Shown here: positions 7,181 to 16,619 of the stretch, piece by piece
How positions within the stretch are numbered: position 1 is the first letter of the stretch
Layout: the number at the start of each line of letters is the position of its first letter
Assembly: GCF_002960445.1 (NCBI RefSeq)
Contig: NZ_POJD01000142.1
Coordinates: 1-64,000 of the forward strand
From: Streptococcus suis
GTDB taxonomy: Bacteria > Bacillota > Bacilli > Lactobacillales > Streptococcaceae
DNA: 64,000 nt
Direction: 5' to 3'
Notes under the pieces: model-generated
Seen by the model: only the letters and a program-made list of their open reading frames with translations
What the model was told of the DNA's origin: nothing
Database searches by the model: none
Program-made: the position numbers and the translations under genes

Positions 7181-8128
7181 ATGTATTTACTAGCTATATT
7201 CATTGCGGTTCTGTTGGATTGGTTGCTGGGGGATCCCTATAGTTGGCCTCATCCAGTCAAGCTAATTGGGAATTTTATTAGCCTATTTTTGAAAGGTCAG
7301 CCTAATAGTCCAAAAGGAAAATATGTCTATGGGCTCTTCTTATGGCTAGCTACGGTTGGTCTGACATCAGGTATAAGTTATCTCTTGCTCAGAACATCTG
7401 CTCTTTTTTCACCAGTGCTTTACTGGGGAATTTGGATCTATCTAGCCTATACGACTTTATCGACAAGGTGTTTAGCCATGGAAGCCTTAAAGGTCTTGAA
7501 AACGTTAAAGACGGGGACTATCGAAGATGCTCGTTATCAGGTCAGTATGATTGTTGGGCGAGATACGAGCCAATTAACAGCGGAGGAAATCAGCAAGGCC
7601 ACCATTGAAACAGTGGCTGAAAATACCAGTGACGGCGTTATCGGACCATTGCTCTGCTTGTTTATTGGTGGTCCAGTTTTGGCCATGGCTTATAAGGCAG
7701 TTAATACCTTGGATTCTATGGTTGGATATAAGACGGAAAAATATTGGCAAATTGGTTTTGTGTCAGCCAAGCTGGATGATCTAGCAAACCTGATACCTGC
7801 GAGGATCACGTGGATTTGCTTGATGATTGCTAGTCATATTCTAGAATTGGATAGTAAAAATGCATGTCTAATCGGTTTTAGGGATCGTTACCAACACGCC
7901 AGCCCTAATAGTGCCTTTTCAGAAGCTGTAGTGGCAGGTGCCTTGGGTATTCAACTTGGTGGCGCCCATATTTACCATGGTGAGTGGGTTGACAAGCCGA
8001 CCATTGGTGATGCGGTTCGTCCTGTTGAGTTTACTGATATTCAAACGACCATTCAAATGCTCTATATGAGTACAACCGTTTCATTGTTGCTATTTAGTGC
8101 CGTATATTTGTTACTTATGATTATTTAG
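7181..8128 (+). CDS. cbiB: Adenosylcobinamide-phosphate synthase (membrane)
   Basis: This 315-residue integral membrane protein attaches aminopropanol (phosphate) to adenosylcobyric acid. It begins with a hydrophobic helix, LAIFIAVLLDWLLGDPY, followed by WPHPVKLIG, both typical of CbiB. ENTSDGVIGPL and NTLDSMVGYKTEKY are conserved cytosolic segments, and HASPNSAFSEAVVAGALG is near the C-terminus. Four to five membrane helices are apparent. It sits 3 bases after cbiA and uses the product of the cobD-pduX branch. Confidence 0.94.
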   Translation: MYLLAIFIAVLLDWLLGDPYSWPHPVKLIGNFISLFLKGQPNSPKGKYVYGLFLWLATVGLTSGISYLLLRTSALFSPVLYWGIWIYLAYTTLSTRCLAMEALKVLKTLKTGTIEDARYQVSMIVGRDTSQLTAEEISKATIETVAENTSDGVIGPLLCLFIGGPVLAMAYKAVNTLDSMVGYKTEKYWQIGFVSAKLDDLANLIPARITWICLMIASHILELDSKNACLIGFRDRYQHASPNSAFSEAVVAGALGIQLGGAHIYHGEWVDKPTIGDAVRPVEFTDIQTTIQMLYMSTTVSLLLFSAVYLLLMII

Positions 8129-8137
8129 GAGACTTAC

Positions 8138-8821
8138 ATGACCTATATTCAAAATCCATCCTCTATTGAGGAAACAAGTTTTAAGATTATCCAATCCATA
8201 ATTGATGAGGAGCATCCAGATTATCAATTTCAAACGGAGATGGAGGAGTCTATCATCAAGCGAGCAATTCACACTTCAGGCGATTTTGATTATCTCTATA
8301 CTTTAAAATTTACTCATGATGTCAATCAAAAGATTGTAGAAGTATTGAAAAACAAGGGGACCTTGGTGCTGGATTCCAGTATTTCACTTAATGGGATAAA
8401 CAAACGCGTTTTAGATCAAATGGGGGTGAATTATACCTGCTTGATCAACGATGAAGATGTTGCTCTACTGGCTAAAGAAAAAGGTATCACACGGGCCATG
8501 GCTGCTGTTGAAGTGGCAGCCAAAATTCCAGGTCAAAAAGTTTTTGCCTTTGGCGGTGCTCCAACAGCCCTATCCTACTTATTAGAATTGGTTGAGGCAG
8601 GGAAGATGGAAGTTGATGCAGTTATTGGTGTCCCAGTTGGCTTTATCAATGTTGAGGAATCTAAGTCAGATTTGCTTGCGTCACCTCTTCCTGCCATTGC
8701 GACCCTTGGTCGAAAGGGTGGTAGTACCATTGTGGTGGCTATAATAAATGCCATCATCTACCAGTTAAAAGAAGTCTTGACTGGTGATTATGTTCGTTAT
8801 TCAACACCAATAAATAAGTAG
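8138..8821 (+). CDS. cbiC: Cobalt-precorrin-8 methylmutase, copy 1 (catalytic His present)
   Basis: This 227-residue CbiC/CobH enzyme moves the C11 methyl group to C12 to give cobyrinate. The conserved RAIHTSGDFDY segment carries His45, the position of the catalytic His in this family. GITRAMAAVE and the C-terminal LGRKGGSTI segments are also present. A second, diverged copy follows 9 bases downstream. This copy is the probable working enzyme, although the usual ADF after the His is GDF here. Confidence 0.93.
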   Translation: MTYIQNPSSIEETSFKIIQSIIDEEHPDYQFQTEMEESIIKRAIHTSGDFDYLYTLKFTHDVNQKIVEVLKNKGTLVLDSSISLNGINKRVLDQMGVNYTCLINDEDVALLAKEKGITRAMAAVEVAAKIPGQKVFAFGGAPTALSYLLELVEAGKMEVDAVIGVPVGFINVEESKSDLLASPLPAIATLGRKGGSTIVVAIINAIIYQLKEVLTGDYVRYSTPINK

Positions 8822-8830
8822 GAGAACTTT

Positions 8831-9526
8831 ATGGCCTATATAACAGATGCACATCAGATTGAAGCAGCAAGTTACCAAAAAATTCAGGAAATCATCACTA
8901 AAGAACATTCGGATTTTGTATTTAAAAACCCCTATCAGGAGGCTGTTTTAAAGCGAGTTGTTTTTACCAGTGCTGATTTTGATTACCTGTATAATATACA
9001 GTTTTCCAATCATGCCATTGAGGAAATAGTGAAGGTCTTGAAAAATAAGGGAACTATCTTCACTGATACGACTATGGTTTTGGGAGGGTTCAATAAGAAA
9101 TTATTGGATAGGCTTGGTGTCGCTTATCGTTGCTTGGTGAATGAACCAGAGATTTTTAAAGAAGCCAAGGAAAAGGGAATTACGCGGTCAATGGCTGCAG
9201 TAGAGCACGCGGCAAAAGTTGAAGGGCCGAAACTCTTTGTTTTTGGGAATGCTCCAACTTCTATATTTAAGGTCTTGGAAATGGTCGAGGCAGGTCAAAT
9301 GGAGTCTGTTCCAGTCATCGGTGTTCCAGTTGGATTTGTTGGAGCTGCAGAGTCTAAATTGCAACTCCATGAAAGTTCCTTGCCGGCTATAGCTGCACTT
9401 GGTAGAAAGGGTGGCAGTACCATTGCAGCAGCAATCGTAAATGCTATTCTTTATCAGCTAAAATCTGAGGATAGAGAAGGGCAACTCTTCTCACTTTCAG
9501 GAAATAGTTTTTGTCAAGGTAAGTAA
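8831..9526 (+). CDS. CbiC paralogue lacking the catalytic histidine
   Basis: At 231 residues this protein is clearly homologous along its whole length to the preceding cbiC, with the same GITRSMAAVEHA and LGRKGGSTI segments. However, the active-site segment reads KRVVFTSADFDY: Phe45 (codon ttt at 8963-8965) stands where the catalytic His should be. Reading frame, length and ribosome site are intact, so this is not a decayed gene. It may bind or channel the product or partner with CbiC; a methylmutase role would need another residue to take over. The tandem arrangement points to duplication, then divergence. Confidence 0.88.
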   Translation: MAYITDAHQIEAASYQKIQEIITKEHSDFVFKNPYQEAVLKRVVFTSADFDYLYNIQFSNHAIEEIVKVLKNKGTIFTDTTMVLGGFNKKLLDRLGVAYRCLVNEPEIFKEAKEKGITRSMAAVEHAAKVEGPKLFVFGNAPTSIFKVLEMVEAGQMESVPVIGVPVGFVGAAESKLQLHESSLPAIAALGRKGGSTIAAAIVNAILYQLKSEDREGQLFSLSGNSFCQGK

Positions 9527-9527
9527 T

Positions 9528-10652
9528 ATGGACGAATATGTATATGTTGATGGAAAAAAATTAAAAAGGGGATTTACGACTGGGACCTGTGCAACAGCAG
9601 CGACAGTTGCAGCTTTGAACATGATTTTACAACAGGAAATCGAGGAGAAAGTTACTGTAAAAACAGCTTCAGGTGTCCAAGTTACTATGGATGTTCACAA
9701 GCCTTCCTTTGATGAACAATCGGCTACCGCTGCCATTCAAAAAGATGGGGGAGATGATGCTGATGCGACCCATGGATTATTGATTTTTTCAACAGTTACC
9801 TTATTACCTCATCAGACGGAAATTGAAATTGATGGAGGTGAGGGAGTCGGTCGGGTGACAGAAGTTGGTCTGGCCAATGCAGTCGGTATGGCAGCGATAA
9901 ACCCAACTCCGCGAAGGATGATTGAGGAGCATGTTCGTGACTTGATTGGTCCAGATTGCGGGGCTAAGGTCTTGATATTTGTTCCAGGAGGTGAAGAAGT
10001 TGCTAAGGCAACCTATAATTCACGACTAGGCATTCTGGGAGGGATTTCTATTTTAGGTACCACAGGGATTGTCAACCCCATGTCTGAAGATAGTTGGAAG
10101 GCAGCCATTACAGTCGAGCTGTCCATGCTCTATAACAAGGGCTATCGTTCGGTTGTCCTATCGCCTGGAAAATACGGTGAAGCCTTTGGAATGGATGGTT
10201 TAGGCCTACCTAAAGAGCAAATTGTCAATATGAGCAATTTTGTGGGGCACGTTCTGAAAGAAGTTCAGAGAATTGGCTTTACAAAGGTACTGATGGTTGG
10301 GCATATGGGCAAGTTAGTCAAGGTTGCATCGGGAACCATGTCTACGCATAGTAAGGATTCTGATGGACGTATTGATACCTTAATAGCTAATTTGGCCCTC
10401 ATGGGAGCTCCTTTGGAAATGTTGCAGAAGGTCAATGCTTGTTTGACAACAGATGCGGCAGCGACCATTATTAAAGAATATGGTTATGAAGGCATTTACC
10501 AAATTTTAGCAGATAAGATTAAGGCTAAGACAGAGCGGTTGCTCAAGTACCGTCAACCTGCGGTGACCATTGATGTTGTCTTATTTGGAACAGAGGATGG
10601 CTACCTAGCTTCAACCAAAAGCTTAGCGGAAATTCAGGAGGAATGGTCATGA
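9528..10652 (+). CDS. cbiD: Cobalt-precorrin-5B C1-methyltransferase
   Basis: This 374-residue protein of the CbiD family methylates C1 of cobalt-precorrin-5B with S-adenosylmethionine in the anaerobic pathway. LKRGFTTGTCATAATVAA at residues 8-25 is the typical start of the family, and KDGGDDADATHG follows. GTTGIVNPMSEDSW and MVGHMGKLVKVA are further signatures. It lies 1 base after the second cbiC, and cbiE overlaps its end. Confidence 0.95.
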   Translation: MDEYVYVDGKKLKRGFTTGTCATAATVAALNMILQQEIEEKVTVKTASGVQVTMDVHKPSFDEQSATAAIQKDGGDDADATHGLLIFSTVTLLPHQTEIEIDGGEGVGRVTEVGLANAVGMAAINPTPRRMIEEHVRDLIGPDCGAKVLIFVPGGEEVAKATYNSRLGILGGISILGTTGIVNPMSEDSWKAAITVELSMLYNKGYRSVVLSPGKYGEAFGMDGLGLPKEQIVNMSNFVGHVLKEVQRIGFTKVLMVGHMGKLVKVASGTMSTHSKDSDGRIDTLIANLALMGAPLEMLQKVNACLTTDAAATIIKEYGYEGIYQILADKIKAKTERLLKYRQPAVTIDVVLFGTEDGYLASTKSLAEIQEEWS

Positions 10653-11260
10653 TAGATGTGATTGGCATTGGTCCAGGAAATCCGGTCTATTGCCTGGTTG
10701 GTCAATTGGACCGTTGTGAGCAGGCAGACTATATCTTGGGGAGTGAGCGCCATTTAGAAGTTCTTCCTGCTAGTCTTAGGGAGAAAGGGGTTATAGCCCC
10801 AAAAAAACTAATGGAATTAGAGGCTTTATTGGAAACATATCCCGTAGAAGCTTCTATTGTTTACTTGGTTTCAGGAGATCCCTTGATTTACGGTTTGGGC
10901 AAGTGGATGTCTGAAAAATTTCCTGGTCGTGTTAGGATATTGTCAGGGATTAGCTCCATGCAATACTTAGCTAGCAAGGTATGTTTGCCTATGAATGATG
11001 CTTATTTGACTAGTAGCCATGCTAAACTCCCAAACTTCGATTTGATCATGAGTTTGCCCAAGGTCTTCATGGTGACAGATGCCCATGTTGGTCCCTATCA
11101 AATTGCTCAGGAGGTCCTCAAAAGGGGACTTAAACGGAAGATCATTATCGGTGAACATCTGAGTTACGAAGATGAGGAAATCAGTATTCTAGCAGCGAAA
11201 GATGTTGTTGACCGTGATTATAAAATGAATGTGGTGGTAATTGTAGATGAAGGATACTGA
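10649..11260 (+). CDS. cbiE: Cobalt-precorrin-7 C5-methyltransferase
   Basis: About 203 residues of the tetrapyrrole methylase fold. GIGPGNPVY at the N-terminus is the SAM-binding loop and LVSGDPLIYGLG the second signature. With CbiT it forms the C5/C15 methyltransferase and decarboxylase step that other bacteria run with the fused CobL. I prefer ATG 10649, spaced 7 bases from AGGAGG; ATG 10643 is too close. The gene overlaps cbiD by 4 bases and cbiT by 14. Confidence 0.92.
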   Translation: MIDVIGIGPGNPVYCLVGQLDRCEQADYILGSERHLEVLPASLREKGVIAPKKLMELEALLETYPVEASIVYLVSGDPLIYGLGKWMSEKFPGRVRILSGISSMQYLASKVCLPMNDAYLTSSHAKLPNFDLIMSLPKVFMVTDAHVGPYQIAQEVLKRGLKRKIIIGEHLSYEDEEISILAAKDVVDRDYKMNVVVIVDEGY

Positions 11261-11810
11261 ATTTATTCGAACCAAGGTCCCTATGACCAAATCAGAGATT
11301 CGTGCCATTAGCATTGATAAACTAGATTTAACACATGCTAAACGGATGCTGGATGTGGGATCTGGGACTGGTAGCGTTACGATTCAAGCAGCTTGTAGCT
11401 ATCCTCAATTAGAAGTGGTAGCTGTGGAGCAAAATCCTGATGCCTTGGCCCTAACAAGACAAAATATTGAAAAGTTTCAGTGCCAAAACATCACTCTGCA
11501 TGAAGGGAAGGCACCGATTGAACTACAGGGTCCATTTGATGCCATTTTTGTCGGAGGGACTGGTGGAAACATGCAGGAAATTTTTGACTGGTGTCAGAAA
11601 CTTCTCCTTCCAGGAGGCAGGTTGGTCTTGAATTTTATACTTTTGGAAAATGCCTTAGAGGCAGCCCAGATTGCTGAAACAATGGATTGGGAAGACCTAG
11701 AGCTCACCTCAGTACAGGTTGGCAACTGGACTGGTTTAGGAAAAGGTCATTATTTTAAACCACAGAATCCAACAATTGTGGTTTCTTGTCAAAAAGCTAT
11801 AAAGGAGTAA
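11247..11810 (+). CDS. cbiT: Cobalt-precorrin-6B C15-methyltransferase (decarboxylating)
   Basis: This 187-residue class I SAM-dependent methyltransferase has motif [16 protein letters not shown], near residues 35-49. It methylates C15 and removes the acetate carboxyl at C12. [15 protein letters not shown] at the N-terminus is typical of CbiT. It starts inside the end of cbiE, as expected for a pair working together. Confidence 0.93.
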   Translation: MKDTEFIRTKVPMTKSEIRAISIDKLDLTHAKRMLDVGSGTGSVTIQAACSYPQLEVVAVEQNPDALALTRQNIEKFQCQNITLHEGKAPIELQGPFDAIFVGGTGGNMQEIFDWCQKLLLPGGRLVLNFILLENALEAAQIAETMDWEDLELTSVQVGNWTGLGKGHYFKPQNPTIVVSCQKAIKE

Positions 11811-11815
11811 GTAGA

Positions 11816-12589
11816 ATGTCGAAGGTACATTTTGTTGGTGCTGGACCTGGTGATGTGGAACTGATTACCTTGAAGGGTTATAAGCAGTTATCACAGGCAG
11901 ATGTTGTGATTTATGCAGGTTCCTTGGTCAATCCAGCCCTCTTGGATTACTGCAAGGAAGGTGCAGAAATTTACGACAGTGCTGGGATGCATTTGTTGGA
12001 AATTATTGATGTCATGGAAGCAGGTGTCAAGGCAGGTAAGGAGGTTGTTCGATTACAGACTGGCGACTTCTCTATTTACGGCTCTATCCGTGAACAGATT
12101 GAGGAGATGAAGAAGCGAGGGATTGCATTTGATTGTACCCCAGGTGTCAGTTCCTTCTTAGGAGCTGCTTCAAGTATTGGAACAGAATACACAGTACCTG
12201 AAGTTTCTCAAAGTGTTATCATTACCCGTATGGCAGGTCGGACACCTGTTCCGGAACGTGAATCTTTACGAAGCTATGCCCAGCATCGTACTTCAATGGC
12301 TATTTTCCTGTCTATTCAAGGCATTGAAAAAGTAGTGGAAGAATTGGTTCAAGGTGGCTATCCTACCACTACACCTGTTGCGGTCATCTATAAGGCGACT
12401 TGGCCAGAGGAGAAAAAGGTTTTTGGCACACTCGAAACGATTGCAGAGAAGGTCAAAGAAGCGGATATCAGTAAGACGGCTCTGATTCTGGTTGGTGATT
12501 TTCTAGGACAGGAGTTTTATTATTCAAAACTTTACCATGAAGAATTTGAACACGAGTATCGCCATGGGAAAAGTAGCCATGCCCAGTAA
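11816..12589 (+). CDS. cbiF: Cobalt-precorrin-4 C11-methyltransferase
   Basis: About 257 residues of the tetrapyrrole methylase family. [18 protein letters not shown] is the N-terminal SAM loop and [13 protein letters not shown] the second conserved loop; [12 protein letters not shown] is characteristic of CbiF/CobM. It methylates C11 of cobalt-precorrin-4. The start is ATG 11816 after AAAGGAG; an in-frame ATG further upstream lies within cbiT and lacks a ribosome site. Confidence 0.94.
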   Translation: MSKVHFVGAGPGDVELITLKGYKQLSQADVVIYAGSLVNPALLDYCKEGAEIYDSAGMHLLEIIDVMEAGVKAGKEVVRLQTGDFSIYGSIREQIEEMKKRGIAFDCTPGVSSFLGAASSIGTEYTVPEVSQSVIITRMAGRTPVPERESLRSYAQHRTSMAIFLSIQGIEKVVEELVQGGYPTTTPVAVIYKATWPEEKKVFGTLETIAEKVKEADISKTALILVGDFLGQEFYYSKLYHEEFEHEYRHGKSSHAQ

Positions 12590-13625
12590 GGTTGCCCTTG
12601 TTGCCCTAACAGAAACTGGCAAAGAAACGGCTCTAAGGTTGAAAAGCAAGTGGGCACGTCCCTGTCATATCTATAGCCTAGCTAAATTGGCAGATAATCA
12701 GGTGACAGGTTTTGATAAGCGTCCTACTCAGGCAATAGCAGAGCTCTTTCAACAAGTGGACGTTCTGGTCTGTATCATGGCGACCGGAATTGTTGTCCGT
12801 GCCATTGCCCCTGTTGTTCAGGACAAAGCAGCAGACCCAGCCGTCATTGTCCTAGATGAAAATGCGACAAATGTCATTAGTCTACTAAGTGGTCATCTGG
12901 GTGGAGCCAATGAAGTGACAAAGGAAATTGCAAGCCTTTTGGAAGCTAATCCAGTCATTACAACGGCAACGGATGTTCAAAATGTTGTTGCCCTGGATAC
13001 CCTTGCCAAATCCGTCAATGGTTGGCGATCTGACCTACGCCCCTTGGTTAAGGAATTTAATGGCTTGTTAGCAAATCGGGAAAGGGTCTATTTTTACCAA
13101 GAAAAACCTTGGATAGAAGATGTGCGGGGCTTAAGCCTTCTTGAAGCCAATCAAGTGGAAGAAGTCCTAGCTGGAGATGCCCCTCTTATTCTCTTGCAGA
13201 CAAAGGAAATGACCAGCAAACGTGAACACCTTGCTGTCATTTATCCTAAGCCCTATGTACTTGGAGTTGGGGCAAGAAAAAATGTATCCTCTGAGATTTT
13301 TTATCGGAACTTTCAAGAATTTTGTCAGGAACAAGGTATTGAACAGACCGAAATTGCGAGGATTGTCAGTATTGACATCAAGAAGGATGAAGAGGCCATT
13401 TTGGATTTAGCAGAACAACTATCTTGCCCCTTTGATGTGTATAGCAAGGAGGACTTAGAGAAGGTTGCTGACAAGTATCCTTGTTCGGATTTCGTGAAAA
13501 AAACAGTTGGGGTAGGAAGTGTGGCGCTTGCTAGTGCAGATCTTGCCAGCAATGGCCAGGTTCTAACAAATCGATTTGCAAAAGATGGGTGTACCTTTGC
13601 TTTAGGTAAAGTCCCTGTAAATTAA
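12564..13625 (+). CDS. cbiG: Cobalt-precorrin-5A hydrolase
   Basis: About 350 residues. CbiG opens the delta-lactone of cobalt-precorrin-5A and releases acetaldehyde, the step that defines the anaerobic route. [15 protein letters not shown] near the start, [13 protein letters not shown]-like residues in the first third, and VLGVGARKN opening the C-terminal domain all match the family. The start is uncertain: ATG 12537, 12564 and 12579 are in frame, all overlapping the end of cbiF, without a clear ribosome site. Confidence 0.92.
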   Translation: MGKVAMPSKVALVALTETGKETALRLKSKWARPCHIYSLAKLADNQVTGFDKRPTQAIAELFQQVDVLVCIMATGIVVRAIAPVVQDKAADPAVIVLDENATNVISLLSGHLGGANEVTKEIASLLEANPVITTATDVQNVVALDTLAKSVNGWRSDLRPLVKEFNGLLANRERVYFYQEKPWIEDVRGLSLLEANQVEEVLAGDAPLILLQTKEMTSKREHLAVIYPKPYVLGVGARKNVSSEIFYRNFQEFCQEQGIEQTEIARIVSIDIKKDEEAILDLAEQLSCPFDVYSKEDLEKVADKYPCSDFVKKTVGVGSVALASADLASNGQVLTNRFAKDGCTFALGKVPVN

Positions 13626-13645
13626 TAGATATAAAGGAGAATGCT

Positions 13646-14371
13646 ATGCTCTATGTGATTGGCTTAGGTCCAGGTAAAGAGGAACTAATGTCTAGAGAAG
13701 CCCTCAAGGCTATCGAGGATTGCGAAATTATTGTTGGTTATTCAACCTACATGCGTTTGATTTTGCATTTGGTAGAAGGTAAGGAATTAGTGGCGACAGG
13801 TATGCGGAAAGAAATTGAACGCTGCCAAAAAGCTATTGATTTGGCTCTGGAAACGGGTAAGAATGTCGGTGTTGTATCCAGTGGTGATGCAGGTGTCTAT
13901 GGTATGGCTGGACTAATTCTAGAGCTGATTGGTGATGATTCTGACTTGGAAGTCAAGGTGATTCCAGGTATTACAGCTAGCTTGGGTGCTGCAGCAATTA
14001 TGGGTGCTCCCTTGATGAACGACTTTTGTCATATCAGTCTTAGTGACTTGATGACCCCCATGCCTGTTATTGAAAAACGTCTTCATGCCGCTGCTCAGGG
14101 AGATTTCGTCATCTGTCTCTACAATCCACGTAGTAAGGGGCGGCCAGACCACTTGTCCAAGGCTCTTTCAATCATTGCAGAGTACAAATCACCAGATACC
14201 ATTGTTGGTATCGGTAAGGACATTGGTCGTAAGAAAGAGGAGTATATCTTAACGACGATTAAAGATTTAGATGAGTCCTTGGTTGATATGACAACCATTG
14301 TCATCGTTGGAAACAAAGAAACCTATATTAAAAATGGCCGTATGGTTACACCTAGAGGATACACTCTATGA
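13646..14371 (+). CDS. cbiH: Cobalt-precorrin-3 C17-methyltransferase
   Basis: This 241-residue tetrapyrrole methylase corresponds to CobJ/CbiH. YVIGLGPGKEELMS is the N-terminal SAM loop, VVSSGDAGVYGMAGL the central loop, and DFCHISLSDLMTP and CLYNPRSKGRPDHL are typical of this subfamily. It methylates C17 with ring contraction. No accessory iron-sulfur domain is present. The stop overlaps the start of cbiJ (ATGA). Confidence 0.93.
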   Translation: MLYVIGLGPGKEELMSREALKAIEDCEIIVGYSTYMRLILHLVEGKELVATGMRKEIERCQKAIDLALETGKNVGVVSSGDAGVYGMAGLILELIGDDSDLEVKVIPGITASLGAAAIMGAPLMNDFCHISLSDLMTPMPVIEKRLHAAAQGDFVICLYNPRSKGRPDHLSKALSIIAEYKSPDTIVGIGKDIGRKKEEYILTTIKDLDESLVDMTTIVIVGNKETYIKNGRMVTPRGYTL

Positions 14372-15147
14372 TGAAATTACTTTTGGGAGGGACTTCGGAC
14401 AGCACAGAAATTTTGGCTCTTCTAAATGATCTAGGTATCGAGGTAACAACATCGGTGGTGACAGACTATGGGAAACATCTGGCATCCAAATTTGGTCAAC
14501 CTGTCATTCAAGGTCGATTGACTGCAGAGGATATGGTCCGCTTTGTCCAAGAACACCAAGTAGATGAAATCATTGATGCCACTCATCCCTTTGCTGATTT
14601 GGTTTCCAAGGAGGCGGTGAGAGCAGCAGAGCTTGCTGGCATTTCTTACCTGCGATATGAGCGGAAGGAAACAGACGACTTGACGGGAGCCCTAGTGGTA
14701 CATTCCACAGAAGAAGCTATATCCCTGATAAAAGAAAAAGGTTACCCTACTGTTTATCTAGGAACTGGAAGTAAAACCTTGCCACTCTTTGTTAAGGGTT
14801 TACCTGATGTGCGAATTGTGGCCCGTGTTCTTCCAACTTCTGAGGTTTTGCTGGCTTGCGAGCGATTGGGCATGGTTGCGGATCAAATTGATGCTATTAA
14901 GGCACCCTTTTCCAAGGAATGCAACAAGGAACTGATTTTACGGTCCAAGGCTCAAGCCTTTGTTTCCAAAGAAAGTGGCAGTATTGGTGGTATTCGTGAG
15001 AAAATCACAGGTTGTCAAGAATTGGGTGTTGATTGCATTATCATCGCAAGGCCTAAGGTGGACTATCCTAAGAAGGTGTCTTCCGTAGAAGAACTAAAAG
15101 ATTATTTACAAATAGAAGCATTTCAAAACGAATGCCCAATAGTTTAA
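14368..15147 (+). CDS. cbiJ: Cobalt-precorrin-6A reductase
   Basis: This 259-residue protein of the CbiJ/CobK family reduces the macrocycle with a nicotinamide cofactor. LLGGTSDSTEIL at the N-terminus, DATHPFADLVSKEA near residue 70 and YLRYERK are family landmarks; GIREKITGCQELG appears near the C-terminus. It starts at ATG 14368 overlapping cbiH by 4 bases. Confidence 0.92.
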   Translation: MMKLLLGGTSDSTEILALLNDLGIEVTTSVVTDYGKHLASKFGQPVIQGRLTAEDMVRFVQEHQVDEIIDATHPFADLVSKEAVRAAELAGISYLRYERKETDDLTGALVVHSTEEAISLIKEKGYPTVYLGTGSKTLPLFVKGLPDVRIVARVLPTSEVLLACERLGMVADQIDAIKAPFSKECNKELILRSKAQAFVSKESGSIGGIREKITGCQELGVDCIIIARPKVDYPKKVSSVEELKDYLQIEAFQNECPIV

Positions 15148-15164
15148 CAGTGAAAGGAGTTAGA

Positions 15165-16619
15165 ATGACAGGATTTGTAAGTTTGCTAGGTGCGGGACCT
15201 GGTGATGTTGAACTGATAACGGTCAAGGGGGCTAGAAGATTGCGTGAAGCAGATGTTCTGGTTTATGACCGCTTGGTCAATCAGGATTTGTTTTCCTATC
15301 TATCAGATAAGTGTCAGCTGATTGATGTTGGAAAGAAACCAGGAATGCCTTGCATTCGGCAAGAGGAAATTGAGCGAATTCTTATTGAAAACGCTAGGGA
15401 AAATAAGCGGGTTGTCCGACTGAAAAGTGGAGATCCTTATATCTTTGGGCGAGGCGGGGAAGAAGCTCAAGCCTTGGTAGAGGCTGGAATTCCTTTTGAA
15501 ATTGTTCCAGGAGTGACCTCAGCCATTGCAGGTGCCACTTATGCTGGAATCCCAATGACTTTTAGGGATAAGGCAACCAGCTTCCATGTCTTTACAGGTC
15601 ATTTGCAGGATGAAATGGAAAGTCTAAACTGGGCAGCTATTAGTCAGCTTAAGGGAACCCTGGTCTTCTTAATGGGGATGAAACATCTATCCGTCATCAC
15701 ACGAGAACTTGTTAACAATGGTTTTTCTAAGGATACACCTGTAGCGATAGTAGAATGGGCAACCCATCCAAGCCAGCGTTCGATAGACGGAACCTTGGCC
15801 ACCATTGAAGAACTGGCCCTGAAAGAAGATATGAAGGCACCTTCTATCATTGTTGTTGGGGATGTAGTTTCATTTAGAAAGGAATTGAATTTCTATGAAC
15901 ATCTTCCTTTGCATGGTAAACGAATCTTTTTACAGGATTCAACAACAGGGAAATTGCCAGTCTACTTAAAAGATGATGGAGCGACCTTGGTTAAATTCCC
16001 AAGTCGTACACAGGTTAATAAGCTTTCCTTTGATTTGCCAGATTGGTCTAAAGTTGATGGAATGGTATTTACTGATACGCAGAGTTGGGGATTATTCCTA
16101 GCTCGATTGAGAGAAGCAGGGATTGATTTGCGAAGTCTGTCTCATGTTCAGTTTGCGGCCATTGGTCATCATACTGCTAAGACATTGGAAGAAGCAGGGA
16201 TTTTATTGGTAGCAAAAGGAACACAAAGTAAGGATCCTTCTATTAAGGACTTACTGGAAAAGACTGATGCTTCTTGGTATTTGGTGGCTCCAGAACACAA
16301 GCTGGCAGATTTGAGAAGCTTATATGACTACCCTGTTCTTGTCACCCATAGTCTTGCATTTGATAAGGAATTAAGACCTCAAGATTGGACCAATCTTGAC
16401 TGTGTTTGCTTGCCAAATTCAGTTGCTGCGGCTAATTTTGTGACTCTTGTGGAAGAAACAGGATTAGACCTTCAAGAACTGCCAATTATCGTTATGGGAG
16501 AAACAACACGAGATAAACTGGTGGAAGCTGGCTATTCAAATATTGTTGAAACGGACCAGCCGACTATTTTGGCGATTCGAGACAAGTGCCGTGACATTCT
16601 GATAAAGGAGAATCTATGA
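15165..16619 (+). CDS. cobA-hemD: Uroporphyrinogen-III C-methyltransferase fused to uroporphyrinogen-III synthase
   Basis: This 484-residue fusion has two parts. Residues 1 to about 245 form a SUMT/CobA domain making precorrin-2: [42 protein letters not shown] and PGVTSAIAGATYAGIP are all present. The remaining residues form a HemD-like domain that would close uroporphyrinogen III, recognisable by fold order and weak motifs rather than strong sequence identity. A separate hemD lies 9 kb downstream. The start is ATG 15165 behind GAAAGGAG; an in-frame ATG at 15132 overlaps cbiJ. Confidence 0.9.
   Translation: MTGFVSLLGAGPGDVELITVKGARRLREADVLVYDRLVNQDLFSYLSDKCQLIDVGKKPGMPCIRQEEIERILIENARENKRVVRLKSGDPYIFGRGGEEAQALVEAGIPFEIVPGVTSAIAGATYAGIPMTFRDKATSFHVFTGHLQDEMESLNWAAISQLKGTLVFLMGMKHLSVITRELVNNGFSKDTPVAIVEWATHPSQRSIDGTLATIEELALKEDMKAPSIIVVGDVVSFRKELNFYEHLPLHGKRIFLQDSTTGKLPVYLKDDGATLVKFPSRTQVNKLSFDLPDWSKVDGMVFTDTQSWGLFLARLREAGIDLRSLSHVQFAAIGHHTAKTLEEAGILLVAKGTQSKDPSIKDLLEKTDASWYLVAPEHKLADLRSLYDYPVLVTHSLAFDKELRPQDWTNLDCVCLPNSVAAANFVTLVEETGLDLQELPIIVMGETTRDKLVEAGYSNIVETDQPTILAIRDKCRDILIKENL

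Noticed and set aside
8831-9526. Second cbiC as a pseudogene
   Set aside because: The frame, length and other motifs are intact; only the catalytic residue is changed.
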